DNA from: Galactobacter sp.
GTDB lineage: Bacteria; Actinomycetota; Actinomycetes; Actinomycetales; Micrococcaceae
Length of the DNA stretch: 10,277 bases
Direction of reading: 5' to 3'
Assembly (NCBI GenBank): GCA_022712075.1
Contig: JALAHE010000071.1
Location: forward strand, 1-10,277
Made by a program: the position numbers and the translations under genes. A model generated the notes under the pieces. The model worked only from the letters and a program-made list of their open reading frames with translations. It had not been told where the DNA came from and did no database searches. Within the stretch, counting starts at the first letter, position 1. Each line of letters begins with the position of its first letter. Shown here piece by piece: positions 1 through 5,854 of the stretch.

Positions 1-22
1 CGGCCGGGCTCAAGCCCGGCCG
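1..22 (-). terminator. Hairpin downstream of the alcohol dehydrogenase gene
   Basis: Two perfectly complementary 10-base arms (CGGCCGGGCT and AGCCCGGCCG) meet around a CA centre, giving a 9-bp GC-rich stem with a TCAA loop. It begins six bases beyond the dehydrogenase stop codon, which is where an intrinsic terminator for that minus-strand gene would lie. Whether a T-tract follows cannot be seen because the window ends here, so the termination role is inferred from the position and the stem. Confidence 0.6.
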
Positions 23-28
23 CGCGGA

Positions 29-985
29 TCAGGCCTCGTACTGGGCGATGTAGCGGCCGACCACGCCGCCCTGGCGCAGCTGCTCGAGCGCCTCGGGGAT
101 CTGCGCCGGGGCGATGAGGTTCATCGGCGGGTTCAGCTCGCCGGACTTCATGAGCTCGTAGAGCGCCTCGAGGTCCTCCTTGGTGCCGGACTTGGAGCCG
201 AAGACGCGCAGCTGCTTGATGATCAGCGGGTAGGTGCTGATCGTGGACTCCAGGCGACCCATGCCAACCTGCACGAGGGTGCCGAACTCGGCGAGGGTCT
301 CCAGGGCCTGCGCGGTGGTGGTGCCGAAGCCCGCGTAGTCGACGATGAGGTCGAGGCCCTTGTCGGCGAAGTCGGTGATGGACTCGGCGACGCCGGCCAG
401 GCCGATCTCGTCCTTGAGCTCGCGCGCGGAGGCGCTCACGTCGGCGCCGTAGACCTCGGCGCCCAGGAGCACCGCCACGCGGGCGCCGATGTAGCCGAGG
501 CCGCCCAGGCCGATCACGCCGACCTTCTTGCCCTTGGTCGCGCCGCCCACGGCCACCATGGCGTGGTAAGCGGTCAGGCCGGCGTCGGTCGCCATGGCGC
601 CGAGCTCGAAGCTGACCTCGTCCGGCAGCTTCACGATGTTGGCGTCGGTGGCGCGGATGTACGGGCCGTAGCCGCCGTCCCAGGCGCCGTAGCCGATCGC
701 GTCGCCGTCCGGCATCATCGGCGAGAGACCCACGCGGTCGCCGACCTTCCAGGCCTCCATGCCCTCGCCGACCTCGGTGATGACGCCGGCGTTCTCGTGG
801 CCGAGGGTCATGGGCAGGCGGGGGAACATGGGCATCCAGCCGGCGTCGTCGAGCGCCGTGACGTCCGAGTGGCACACGCCGGCGGCGTGCACCTTGATGA
901 CGACCTCGCCGGGGCCCGCGGCGGGAACCGGGACCTCCTCCAGGGTGAGGGGCTGATTGGTTCCGTGGAAACGCCACGACTGCAT
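29..985 (-). CDS. Zinc-type medium-chain alcohol dehydrogenase lacking the structural-zinc cysteine loop
   Basis: Medium-chain dehydrogenase/reductase of 318 aa, expected to interconvert an alcohol and an aldehyde or ketone in the cytoplasm with a nicotinamide cofactor. The N-terminal GroES-like domain shows catalytic-zinc candidates Cys38 (GVCHSD), His63-Glu64 (GHEN) and Asp134 (ATDAGLT), where many relatives have a third Cys. The Rossmann motif GLGGLG lies at 158-163; an Asp near the end of the second strand (YGADVS) favours NAD(H), by inference. The four-cysteine structural-zinc loop normally found after the VGDRV segment is absent: residues 86-105 run directly from VGLSPMMPDGD to GYGAWDGGY without cysteines. 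At 318 aa it is also shorter than the usual ~340. The start was chosen because AAGGGAG (993-999) lies 7 nt upstream; a longer open frame to 1051 has no such support and would run into the -10 box. The substrate is unknown. Confidence 0.9.
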   Translation of the reverse strand: MQSWRFHGTNQPLTLEEVPVPAAGPGEVVIKVHAAGVCHSDVTALDDAGWMPMFPRLPMTLGHENAGVITEVGEGMEAWKVGDRVGLSPMMPDGDAIGYGAWDGGYGPYIRATDANIVKLPDEVSFELGAMATDAGLTAYHAMVAVGGATKGKKVGVIGLGGLGYIGARVAVLLGAEVYGADVSASARELKDEIGLAGVAESITDFADKGLDLIVDYAGFGTTTAQALETLAEFGTLVQVGMGRLESTISTYPLIIKQLRVFGSKSGTKEDLEALYELMKSGELNPPMNLIAPAQIPEALEQLRQGGVVGRYIAQYEA

Positions 986-992
986 GATGTTG

Positions 993-999
993 CTCCCTT
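993..999 (-). promoter_or_regulatory. Ribosome binding site fixing the dehydrogenase start
   Basis: On the minus strand AAGGGAG stands 7 nt before the ATG at 985. It decides for this start over the alternative in-frame start at 1051, which would add 22 low-complexity residues. Confidence 0.8.
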
Positions 1000-1052
1000 G
1001 GGGTTGTGCGTGAGGGAGCGGCGTCGGGATGGGCGCCGCGCCCGATGGCACG

Positions 1053-1081
1053 ACTATACGACAGTTGTTGTTTAGTTTGAA
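1053..1081 (-). promoter_or_regulatory. Predicted promoter of the alcohol dehydrogenase gene
   Basis: The minus strand reads TATAGT (1053-1058), a near-consensus -10 box. A weak -35 candidate TTCAAA (1076-1081) lies 17 nt further upstream. The transcript would start around 1046 and leave a leader of about 60 nt before the ATG at 985. This is the most AT-rich stretch in the neighbourhood, which supports the call; the -35 element is uncertain. Confidence 0.55.
1058..1068. promoter_or_regulatory. Candidate TetR operator inside the dehydrogenase promoter
   Basis: ACGACAGTTGT is an 11-bp near-palindrome (ACGAC and GTTGT around a central A, one mismatched pair). It lies in the spacer between the -35 and -10 boxes, where a bound repressor would block RNA polymerase. 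The assignment to the adjacent TetR-type regulator is inference from position and symmetry only. No copy was noticed in the TetR gene's own upstream region. Confidence 0.3.
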
Positions 1082-1147
1082 TGTGAGTTCGCGGACAGCT
1101 TGCCGGGCGGTGTTGTGGGTGCCCGACGGCGGGCGGTTGGCCCGGGT

Positions 1148-1186
1148 GCGCGGGCGCAGTCAGCGCCGGGCCGGCGCCGCCCGCGC
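1148..1186 (-). terminator. GC-rich inverted repeat after the TetR gene
   Basis: Outer arms GCGCGGGC (1148-1155) and GCCCGCGC (1179-1186) enclose an inner hairpin, GCGCC (1163-1167) with GGCGC (1173-1177). The structure begins about 12 nt beyond the TetR stop codon. There is no T-tract on the minus-strand exit side, so an intrinsic terminator is possible but not established. In such GC-rich DNA some of this pairing could be chance. Confidence 0.3.
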
Positions 1187-1198
1187 GAGGGGATCGGG

Positions 1199-1837
1199 CT
1201 AGGCGCCGTGCGGCGCCGGCGCCTGCAGCCACGGCGGCATGACGGCCATGGAGATCGCCGCGTAGGCGGCGGGGGCGCGGAGCGCGGGGGACTGCACCCA
1301 CGAGCGCATGAGCTCCACGCTGCCCGCGGCCACGAAGCGGGCACTGGCTCGCTCCAGCGTCTCGCTCGCCTGGCTCGAGACGCTCGGGACCAGCTGGGGG
1401 AAGCGCTTCAGATACGCGTGCATCGAGGTCTCGAAGTGCTCGGCCGCCATGCGCATGAGCGCGGGGGAAAGGGCGTCGTCGTTGCCGAGGCCCACCTCGT
1501 AGATGGGGCGGAAGCGCTCGATGTGCTCGGCGATCCTGGCGCTGACGGCGAACCAGGCATCCCGGTGGTGCTCGTCGTCGTTGTCGATCGTGAGCAGCTC
1601 GGTGCGGATGCCGTCGAAGTCCTCATACAGCGCCTCGCGCAGCACGTCAGCGGCCGTGTCCGCGTGCCGATAGAAGGTGGTGCGGTTGACGCCGGCCGCG
1701 GCGGTGAGCTCCGAGACGGAGATGTCCTCGACCCGCTTGGTGGCCGCCAGCCGCAGCACCGCGGCGCGCAGCGCCTCCTGGGTGCGCGCGGCGCGCGGGT
1801 CGTTGGGGCGTTCGGAGGGGGAGAACTGCGTGGCCAT
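1199..1837 (-). CDS. TetR/AcrR family transcriptional regulator
   Basis: A 212-aa protein, normal length for one-component TetR-type regulators, which bind DNA as dimers and release it when a small ligand occupies the C-terminal domain. The N-terminal helix-turn-helix is clear: helix 1 spans about residues 18-34, and the recognition region (SELTAAAGVNRTTFYRHA) spans about 42-59 with the typical TFYRHA ending. The C-terminal part is helical and divergent, so the ligand cannot be guessed. The start at 1837 gives the usual short tail before the HTH; the reading frame stays open upstream into dnaG, but that extension would overlap the primase start and is not family-like. The ribosome binding site is weak (GAGGGGG lies about 15 nt upstream). 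It is divergent from dnaG and lies upstream of the alcohol dehydrogenase on the same strand, the likely target. Confidence 0.88.
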   Translation of the reverse strand: MATQFSPSERPNDPRAARTQEALRAAVLRLAATKRVEDISVSELTAAAGVNRTTFYRHADTAADVLREALYEDFDGIRTELLTIDNDDEHHRDAWFAVSARIAEHIERFRPIYEVGLGNDDALSPALMRMAAEHFETSMHAYLKRFPQLVPSVSSQASETLERASARFVAAGSVELMRSWVQSPALRAPAAYAAISMAVMPPWLQAPAPHGA

Positions 1838-1903
1838 GCGGCCTAGCTTGGCCCCCTCGAGCTGGGGCGGCAATCCGCCATGCCGGGGCGGTCGCCGGTT
1901 GTG

Positions 1904-1926
1904 AGCGGCGCCGCGTTTGCGCCGCT
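1904..1926. repeat. Inverted repeat in the TetR-dnaG divergent intergenic region
   Basis: Perfect 8-bp arms AGCGGCGC (1904-1911) and GCGCCGCT (1919-1926) flank a 7-nt centre. A smaller dyad, GGCGG-CAAT-CCGCC, lies at 1866-1879. Either could be an operator for the divergent TetR gene or a chance product of high GC content. The 135-bp gap otherwise holds only the dnaG -10 box and start signals. Confidence 0.25.
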
Positions 1927-1960
1927 GGGGAAAGCCGCGCCGCCGCGGGGCGCGCGGCAC

Positions 1961-1966
1961 TAGGAT
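1961..1966 (+). promoter_or_regulatory. Predicted -10 box of dnaG, compatible with a leaderless transcript
   Basis: TAGGAT fits the actinobacterial TANNNT -10 pattern and ends 6 nt before the GTG of dnaG, so the predicted transcription start falls on or next to the start codon. The same bases contain AGGA (1962-1965), which could instead act as a ribosome binding site with 7-nt spacing if transcription starts further upstream. No convincing -35 box is visible at the matching distance. Confidence 0.4.
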
Positions 1967-1972
1967 GAAACG

Positions 1973-3874
1973 GTGCCAGGACTGATCAAACGCGACGACA
2001 TCGACGAGGTGCGCACCCGCACCGACATCAAGGCCGTCGTCGAGGCGTTTGTGTCCCTGAAGCCGGCCGGCATCGGCTCCTACAAGGGCCTGTGCCCCTT
2101 CCACGACGAGCGCAGCCCCAGCTTCCACGTGCGCCCCCAGGTGGGCACGTATCACTGCTTCGGTTGCGGCGAGTCCGGGGATGCCATCAGCTTCCTCATG
2201 AAGATGAACCACACCTCCTTCGCCGAGACGGTGGAACAGCTCGCCGCCCGGTCCGGCATCGAGCTGCACTACGAGGACGGCGGCAAGGGCCCCGACCGCG
2301 AAAGCGTGGGCAAGCGTCAGCGCCTCCTCGACGCGCACAAGGTGGCGGAGGAGTTCTTCCGCGCGCAGCTACAGACCCCCGAGGCAGCCGAAGGCCAGAA
2401 GATGCTCGCCGAGCGCGGCTTCACGCCCGCGGACGCCGCGCAGTTCGGTGTGGGCTACGCGCCGCAGGGCTGGGACGGATTGCTGCGCCACCTGCGCAAC
2501 AAGGGCTTCACCGACGAGGAGCTCAAGCTCACTGGCCTCATGTCCGAGGGCCAGCGCGGCATCTACGACCGCTTCCGCGGCCGCCTCATCTGGCCCATCC
2601 GCGACCTCACGGGCGCCACGATCGGCTTCGGCGCGCGCAAGCTCTACGAGGACGACCCGGGCCCCAAGTACCTCAACACCCCGGAGACGCAGCTCTACAA
2701 GAAGTCCCAGGTGCTCTATGGCATCGACCTCGCCAAGCGGGAGATTTCAAAGCAGAAGCGCATCGTGGTCGTGGAGGGCTACACCGACGTCATGGCCGCC
2801 CAGCTGGCCGGCGTCGGCACCGCCGTGGCCACGTGCGGCACCGCCTTTGGCGCCGACCACATCAAGATTGCCCGCCGCCTCCTGTCCGATTTCGGCGGGG
2901 GCGGAGAGGTCATCTTCTGCTTCGACGGCGACGCCGCCGGCCAGAAAGCCGCCCTGCGCGCCTTCCAGGAGGATCAGCGTTTCGTGGCGCAGACCTACGT
3001 GTGCGTTGAGCCCTCCGGCATGGACCCGTGCGAGCTGCGTCAGGAACGCGGCGACGAGGCCGTCGTGGAGCTCATCGAGAACAAGCGCCCGCTCTTCGAG
3101 TTCGCCATCAAGGTGGGCCTGCAGAAGTACGACCTCAACACGGTCGAAGGTCGCGTTAACGCCTTGCGTGAGGCCGCCCCGGTGGTCGCGGCGATTCGCG
3201 ATAATTCGCTGCTCACGGGCTACTCTCGCCAGCTCGCCGGATGGCTCGGTGAGGATCCGAACACGGTGTTGCGTCAGGTGCGCGCCACCCGCAACCGGGT
3301 GGCTCCCGCCGGCCCGCGGCACGCTGCGTCAGACGCCGTCGATAGCCCGGCGGCCGGCGGCGCGCGCGAGCCGGGGGAGGCGCAAGCGGCGCTGGCGTGG
3401 GAGCGCCCGGACACGCGCGATCCAGTGGTGCGCATGGAGCGAGAGGCGCTCGAGGTGGTGCTTCAGCACCCCAACTCGCTCTCCGCGGAGGCCTGGCAGG
3501 CCGTGTACGCGGCGCACTTCGTGGCGCCAGCGCACGCCGCCGTGAAGGACGCCATCGTCAACGCGGCGGCCGCGCAGACGCCCATGAGCCGCTGGGTCGA
3601 GGCGATCCGCGAGTCGGTGCCAGAGCCGCTGGCCGCCTTCGTGGCCGAGCTCGCCGTCGTCCCGTTGCCCGCCGGCAGCGACGACCAGCTCGCCCTGTAC
3701 TGCCGCGGCATCATGAACCGGCTCTTCGACATCCAGATCAACCACGCCAAGGCCGAGCTGCTGGGGCGGCTGCAGCGCCTGGCCCTGGACGCCCCGCCGG
3801 AGGAGGCACAGGCGCTCAACCGCGAGCTCATGGAGCTCGAGATGCGCCGCCGCTCCCTCCGTGCCGAGACCTGA
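1973..3874 (+). CDS. dnaG: DNA primase DnaG
   Basis: Replication primase of 633 aa that makes the short RNA primers for lagging-strand synthesis at the fork, working with the replicative helicase DnaB. All three domains are visible. The N-terminal CHC2-type zinc domain has Cys41, His44, Cys62 and Cys65 (CPFHDERSPSF, then YHCFGCGESGD). The central catalytic core carries the TOPRIM fold, with Glu268 (VVVEGYTDV) and Asp318-Gly-Asp320 (CFDGDAAG) as metal-binding residues. A Pro/Ala/Gly-rich linker at about 440-475 leads to a helical C-terminal helicase-interaction domain ending near residue 633. The length is typical of actinobacterial DnaG. The GTG start gives the expected N-terminus (MPGLIKRDDIDEV). 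The gene stands alone on this strand, divergent from a TetR gene and convergent with the GNAT gene downstream. No frameshift or missing catalytic residue was seen. Confidence 0.98.
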   Translation: MPGLIKRDDIDEVRTRTDIKAVVEAFVSLKPAGIGSYKGLCPFHDERSPSFHVRPQVGTYHCFGCGESGDAISFLMKMNHTSFAETVEQLAARSGIELHYEDGGKGPDRESVGKRQRLLDAHKVAEEFFRAQLQTPEAAEGQKMLAERGFTPADAAQFGVGYAPQGWDGLLRHLRNKGFTDEELKLTGLMSEGQRGIYDRFRGRLIWPIRDLTGATIGFGARKLYEDDPGPKYLNTPETQLYKKSQVLYGIDLAKREISKQKRIVVVEGYTDVMAAQLAGVGTAVATCGTAFGADHIKIARRLLSDFGGGGEVIFCFDGDAAGQKAALRAFQEDQRFVAQTYVCVEPSGMDPCELRQERGDEAVVELIENKRPLFEFAIKVGLQKYDLNTVEGRVNALREAAPVVAAIRDNSLLTGYSRQLAGWLGEDPNTVLRQVRATRNRVAPAGPRHAASDAVDSPAAGGAREPGEAQAALAWERPDTRDPVVRMEREALEVVLQHPNSLSAEAWQAVYAAHFVAPAHAAVKDAIVNAAAAQTPMSRWVEAIRESVPEPLAAFVAELAVVPLPAGSDDQLALYCRGIMNRLFDIQINHAKAELLGRLQRLALDAPPEEAQALNRELMELEMRRRSLRAET

Positions 3875-3895
3875 GCCCCTCGCGCCGACGCCCGG

Positions 3896-3962
3896 CTTTG
3901 AGGCGCCTTCTGCGCTTTGAGGCCTGGAAAGCGCGCCTCAAAGTGCAGAACGGGCCTCAAAG
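3896..3962. terminator. Nested inverted repeat between convergent genes, probable bidirectional terminator
   Basis: The core stem pairs 3908-3922 (TTCTGCGCTTTGAGG) with 3936-3950 (CCTCAAAGTGCAGAA): 15 positions with one G-T wobble and a 13-nt loop. Outer arms CTTTGAGGC (3896-3904) and GCCTCAAAG (3954-3962) can extend it to about 26 bp with single bulges. CTTTGAGGC occurs twice direct (3896, 3915), and its complement is complete at 3954 and, counting the preceding G, at 3935; the units start every 19-20 nt. It lies 22 nt after the dnaG stop and includes the stop codon of the convergent GNAT gene. A terminator for both genes is the simplest reading; alternate pairings among the four units are possible. 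No long T-tract follows on either side. Confidence 0.6.
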
Positions 3963-4436
3963 TTCGGTGGGCTCCGACGGCGTCTCACGCCGGAGGTGCA
4001 GCAACGGGAACGGGTTCCCCTCCCCGTCCAGCTCGGAGCGGCCCACCTGGCTGAATCCGCGCGAGAGGTAGAAGCCGAGGGCCGCGGGATTCTGCTCGTT
4101 GACGTCAACGAGCACCACTGTCTGACCGCCCGCAGCCGCCTCCAAGAGCGCCGTCCCCACGCCCCGCCCGTGCGCGTCGGGGGCCACGAACAGCATCTCG
4201 ATGCTGAGCGGCTCGCCGGGGTCGCCGCTCACGCCCACGAAGCCCACCGGGGCGTCGTCGTGCAGGGCAACGGTGAGCCGCACGGCTCCGAGGTAGACCT
4301 CGCGAATGGCGCGTTCGAGGCCGGCGATGTCGGCGGGGGAGAGGAAGTGGTGCGTCGCCTCGACGGCGCGTCGCCACAGCCGAAGGAGCGCCTCGTGGTG
4401 ATCGGTGGTGCCCGGAGCCTGAGTGATGGGGAACAT
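3957..4436 (-). CDS. GNAT family N-acetyltransferase, YjaB-like
   Basis: A 159-aa single-domain GNAT protein that would transfer an acetyl group from acetyl-CoA to an unidentified amine. From memory of the family it closely resembles Escherichia coli YjaB: shared blocks are the N-terminal EATHHFLSP segment (26-33), the acetyl-CoA pyrophosphate loop HGRGVG (89-94), VNEQNPAALGFY (112-123) with the conserved Tyr123, and the GRSELDGEGNPFPLLHL tail (132-148). The usual Gln/Arg at the first position of the loop motif is His89 here, a tolerated variant. There is no signal peptide or membrane segment. The ATG at 4436 has no Shine-Dalgarno sequence but sits 6 nt after a TAGACT box, so a leaderless message is plausible. 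It converges on dnaG, and its stop codon lies inside the shared hairpin. The natural substrate is not known to me. Confidence 0.9.
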   Translation of the reverse strand: MFPITQAPGTTDHHEALLRLWRRAVEATHHFLSPADIAGLERAIREVYLGAVRLTVALHDDAPVGFVGVSGDPGEPLSIEMLFVAPDAHGRGVGTALLEAAAGGQTVVLVDVNEQNPAALGFYLSRGFSQVGRSELDGEGNPFPLLHLRRETPSEPTEL

Positions 4437-4442
4437 TCAATC

Positions 4443-4448
4443 AGTCTA
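4443..4448 (-). promoter_or_regulatory. Predicted -10 box of the GNAT gene (leaderless type)
   Basis: The minus strand reads TAGACT followed by GATTGA and then the ATG at 4436. The 6-nt distance puts the predicted transcription start at the start codon, and no ribosome binding site is visible in between. No clear -35 box is seen; the region where it would lie overlaps the tRNA promoter on the other strand. Confidence 0.45.
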
Positions 4449-4459
4449 TCAGCCCCGTT

Positions 4460-4489
4460 TTGGCAAGTGGGCGGGTGAGCCGCTAGACT
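4460..4489 (+). promoter_or_regulatory. Promoter of the tRNA-Asn gene
   Basis: TTGGCA (4460-4465, five of six bases of the -35 consensus) and TAGACT (4484-4489, -10) are separated by 18 nt. The expected start lies a few bases before the mature tRNA 5' end at 4503. This is the clearest complete promoter in the window. It stands back to back with the GNAT promoter, and the two -10 hexamers are identical. Confidence 0.75.
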
Positions 4490-4502
4490 GAACGAGTTGC
4501 GA

Positions 4503-4578
4503 TCCTCCGTAGCTCAATTGGCAGAGCATTCGACTGTTAATCGAAGGGTTACTGGTTCGAGTCCAGTCGGAGGAGCCA
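4503..4578 (+). tRNA. tRNA-Asn (anticodon GTT)
   Basis: A 76-nt tRNA including an encoded CCA end. The acceptor stem TCCTCCG (4503-4509) pairs perfectly with CGGAGGA (4568-4574), followed by discriminator G4575 and CCA (4576-4578). The D arm is GCTC...GAGC. The anticodon stem TTCGA/TCGAA carries loop CTGTTAA with GTT at 4536-4538, reading AAC and AAU. The T arm ACTGG/CCAGT encloses TTCGAGT. All stems are intact and no intron is present. It has its own promoter upstream and a strong terminator directly downstream, so it is a single-gene unit. Confidence 0.98.
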
Positions 4579-4582
4579 AGAC

Positions 4583-4617
4583 AAGGGCCCCGGTTTAGAA
4601 CCGGGGCCCTTTGCTTT
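4583..4617 (+). terminator. Intrinsic terminator of tRNA-Asn
   Basis: A perfect 13-bp stem (4583-4595 with 4599-4611; AAGGGCCCCGGTT and its complement) has a TAG loop and is followed by TTTGCTTT. It begins 4 nt after the tRNA CCA end. The stem with a T-rich tail is the classic factor-independent form. Confidence 0.92.
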
Positions 4618-4677
4618 ACCCGTGGGCCCAGGAAAACGGGCAGAATCGGGAGCAGAACCTTTCCTCAAGGAGGCCAC

Positions 4678-5784
4678 GTGCGGCTCATCGTTGACGCGCG
4701 CTACACCCGCACCTCGCAGCACGACGGCATCTCGCGCTTCACCGCCAGCCTCATCGAGGCCCTGGCGCGCAAGCACGAGGTGCGCATGCTGATCAGCGAC
4801 CCGGCGCAGCTGCCCATGCTCCCCGCGGTCCCGTACACGCAGGTCACCTCGCCCACCTCGCCGCTCGAGCCGCTCGTGGCGTTGAAGGTCAACCGGCTCA
4901 AGCCGGACGTGGTGTTCTCGCCCATGCAGACCATGGGTTCGTGGGGGCGCAAGTACGGCCTGATCCTCACGCTGCACGACCTCATCTACTACCAGCACCG
5001 CACGCCGCCTGGCTTCCTGCCGGCCCCCGTGCGCCTGCTCTGGCGCCTCTTCCACCTCGCGTACTGGCCCCAGCGCGTGCTCCTGAACCGTGCCGACGTG
5101 GTCGCCACGGTGTCGGAGACGACCAAGTCGCTCATCGAGCGCCATCGCCTGACCAAACGCGAGGTGCGCGTCGTCTACAACGCCGCCGAGGCGCAGGGCG
5201 AGCCCCGTCCGGAGGGTGAGGCCCCCACCAAGGAGCTCGTCTACATGGGCTCCTTCATGGAGTACAAGAACGTCGAGACGCTCATCGCGGCCATGGCGCA
5301 CCTGCCGGGCTACACGCTGCACCTCGTCTCCGGCATCCGTCCCGAGCGGCGCGAGCAGCTCGAGGCGCTGGTTCCGGCCGGCGCGGATGTCCGCTTCCAC
5401 GGCGGCATCGAGGAAGCCGACTATCAGCAGCTGCTGCGCCGGGTCACCGCCTCGCTCACGCTCTCGCGCTCGGAGGGCTTCGGCATCCCGCTCGTCGAGG
5501 CCATGCGGGCAGGCACGCCCATGATCGCCTCCGATATCCCGATCTTCCGCGAGGTCGGTTCCGAGGCCGTGAGCTACGTCAACCCCGAGGACCCACGCGC
5601 CGTGGCGGACGCCGTCCTGGCGCTCGAGGATCCGGCCCGCTTTGCCGCCGCTCGCGAGGCCGGGCTGGCCCGCGCCGCCCGCTTCTCGTGGGAAGACTCG
5701 GCCGCGGTCGTGTGGGATTGCGCACACGAGGCGGCCCGCCTGGCGTCCAAGCGCCGCGGGAACGTGCCGGAGTCGGAATGGTGA
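4678..5784 (+). CDS. GT4-type glycosyltransferase (group 1 family)
   Basis: A 368-aa GT-B-fold glycosyltransferase, expected to move a sugar from a nucleotide-sugar donor to an envelope acceptor with retention of configuration. The N-terminal domain has the acceptor-side loop HDGISRF (15-21). The hinge segment is VSETTKSLIERH. The C-terminal Rossmann domain begins with VYMGSFMEYKN, in which Lys197 is the likely donor-phosphate contact. The family's EX7E signature is present as Glu266 and Glu274 (SEGFGIPLVEAM). There is no signal peptide or clear membrane span, so it probably acts at the cytoplasmic face of the membrane. The GTG start is preceded by a full AAGGAGG (4667-4673). It is the first of five co-directional genes. 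No convincing promoter was found in the 60 bp after the tRNA terminator. Donor and acceptor cannot be named from sequence. Confidence 0.92.
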   Translation: MRLIVDARYTRTSQHDGISRFTASLIEALARKHEVRMLISDPAQLPMLPAVPYTQVTSPTSPLEPLVALKVNRLKPDVVFSPMQTMGSWGRKYGLILTLHDLIYYQHRTPPGFLPAPVRLLWRLFHLAYWPQRVLLNRADVVATVSETTKSLIERHRLTKREVRVVYNAAEAQGEPRPEGEAPTKELVYMGSFMEYKNVETLIAAMAHLPGYTLHLVSGIRPERREQLEALVPAGADVRFHGGIEEADYQQLLRRVTASLTLSRSEGFGIPLVEAMRAGTPMIASDIPIFREVGSEAVSYVNPEDPRAVADAVLALEDPARFAAAREAGLARAARFSWEDSAAVVWDCAHEAARLASKRRGNVPESEW

Positions 5785-5803
5785 GTGGTAGTTTTATGAG
5801 GAT

Positions 5804-5825
5804 GTGGGCCATGAACACGGCCCAC
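5804..5825. other. Small inverted repeat between the first GT4 gene and the holin-like gene
   Basis: GTGGGCC (5804-5810) and GGCCCAC (5819-5825) form a 7-bp stem with an 8-nt loop in the 70-bp gap. No T-tract follows, so it is not a convincing terminator; it may be a processing or attenuation structure in the leader of the next gene. A TANNNT-like TAGTTT at 5789-5794 could be part of an internal promoter, but no -35 box supports it. Confidence 0.3.
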
Positions 5826-5854
5826 GCCCAGCCCTGTCACAGGAGGCAGAAGCC

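Noticed and set aside
1838..2338. An N-terminal extension of the TetR frame to 379 aa.
   Set aside because: It would overlap the dnaG start antisense, and the added residues have no family match; the short tail from 1837 is normal for TetR proteins.
2092..3545. Long alternative plus-strand frames within dnaG.
   Set aside because: They are Arg/Pro/Ser-rich out-of-frame shadows of the intact primase sequence, which shows all catalytic motifs.
4503..4578. tRNA-Asn as an integration site for a genomic island.
   Set aside because: The tRNA is intact with its own terminator, the following genes have native-like base composition, and no integrase is present.
4549..5727. A 392-aa open frame on the minus strand opposite the first GT4 gene.
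   Set aside because: It is antisense to a clear GT4 gene, starts inside the tRNA region, and has the His/Arg/Gly/Glu-rich low-complexity composition typical of antisense frames in GC-rich DNA.
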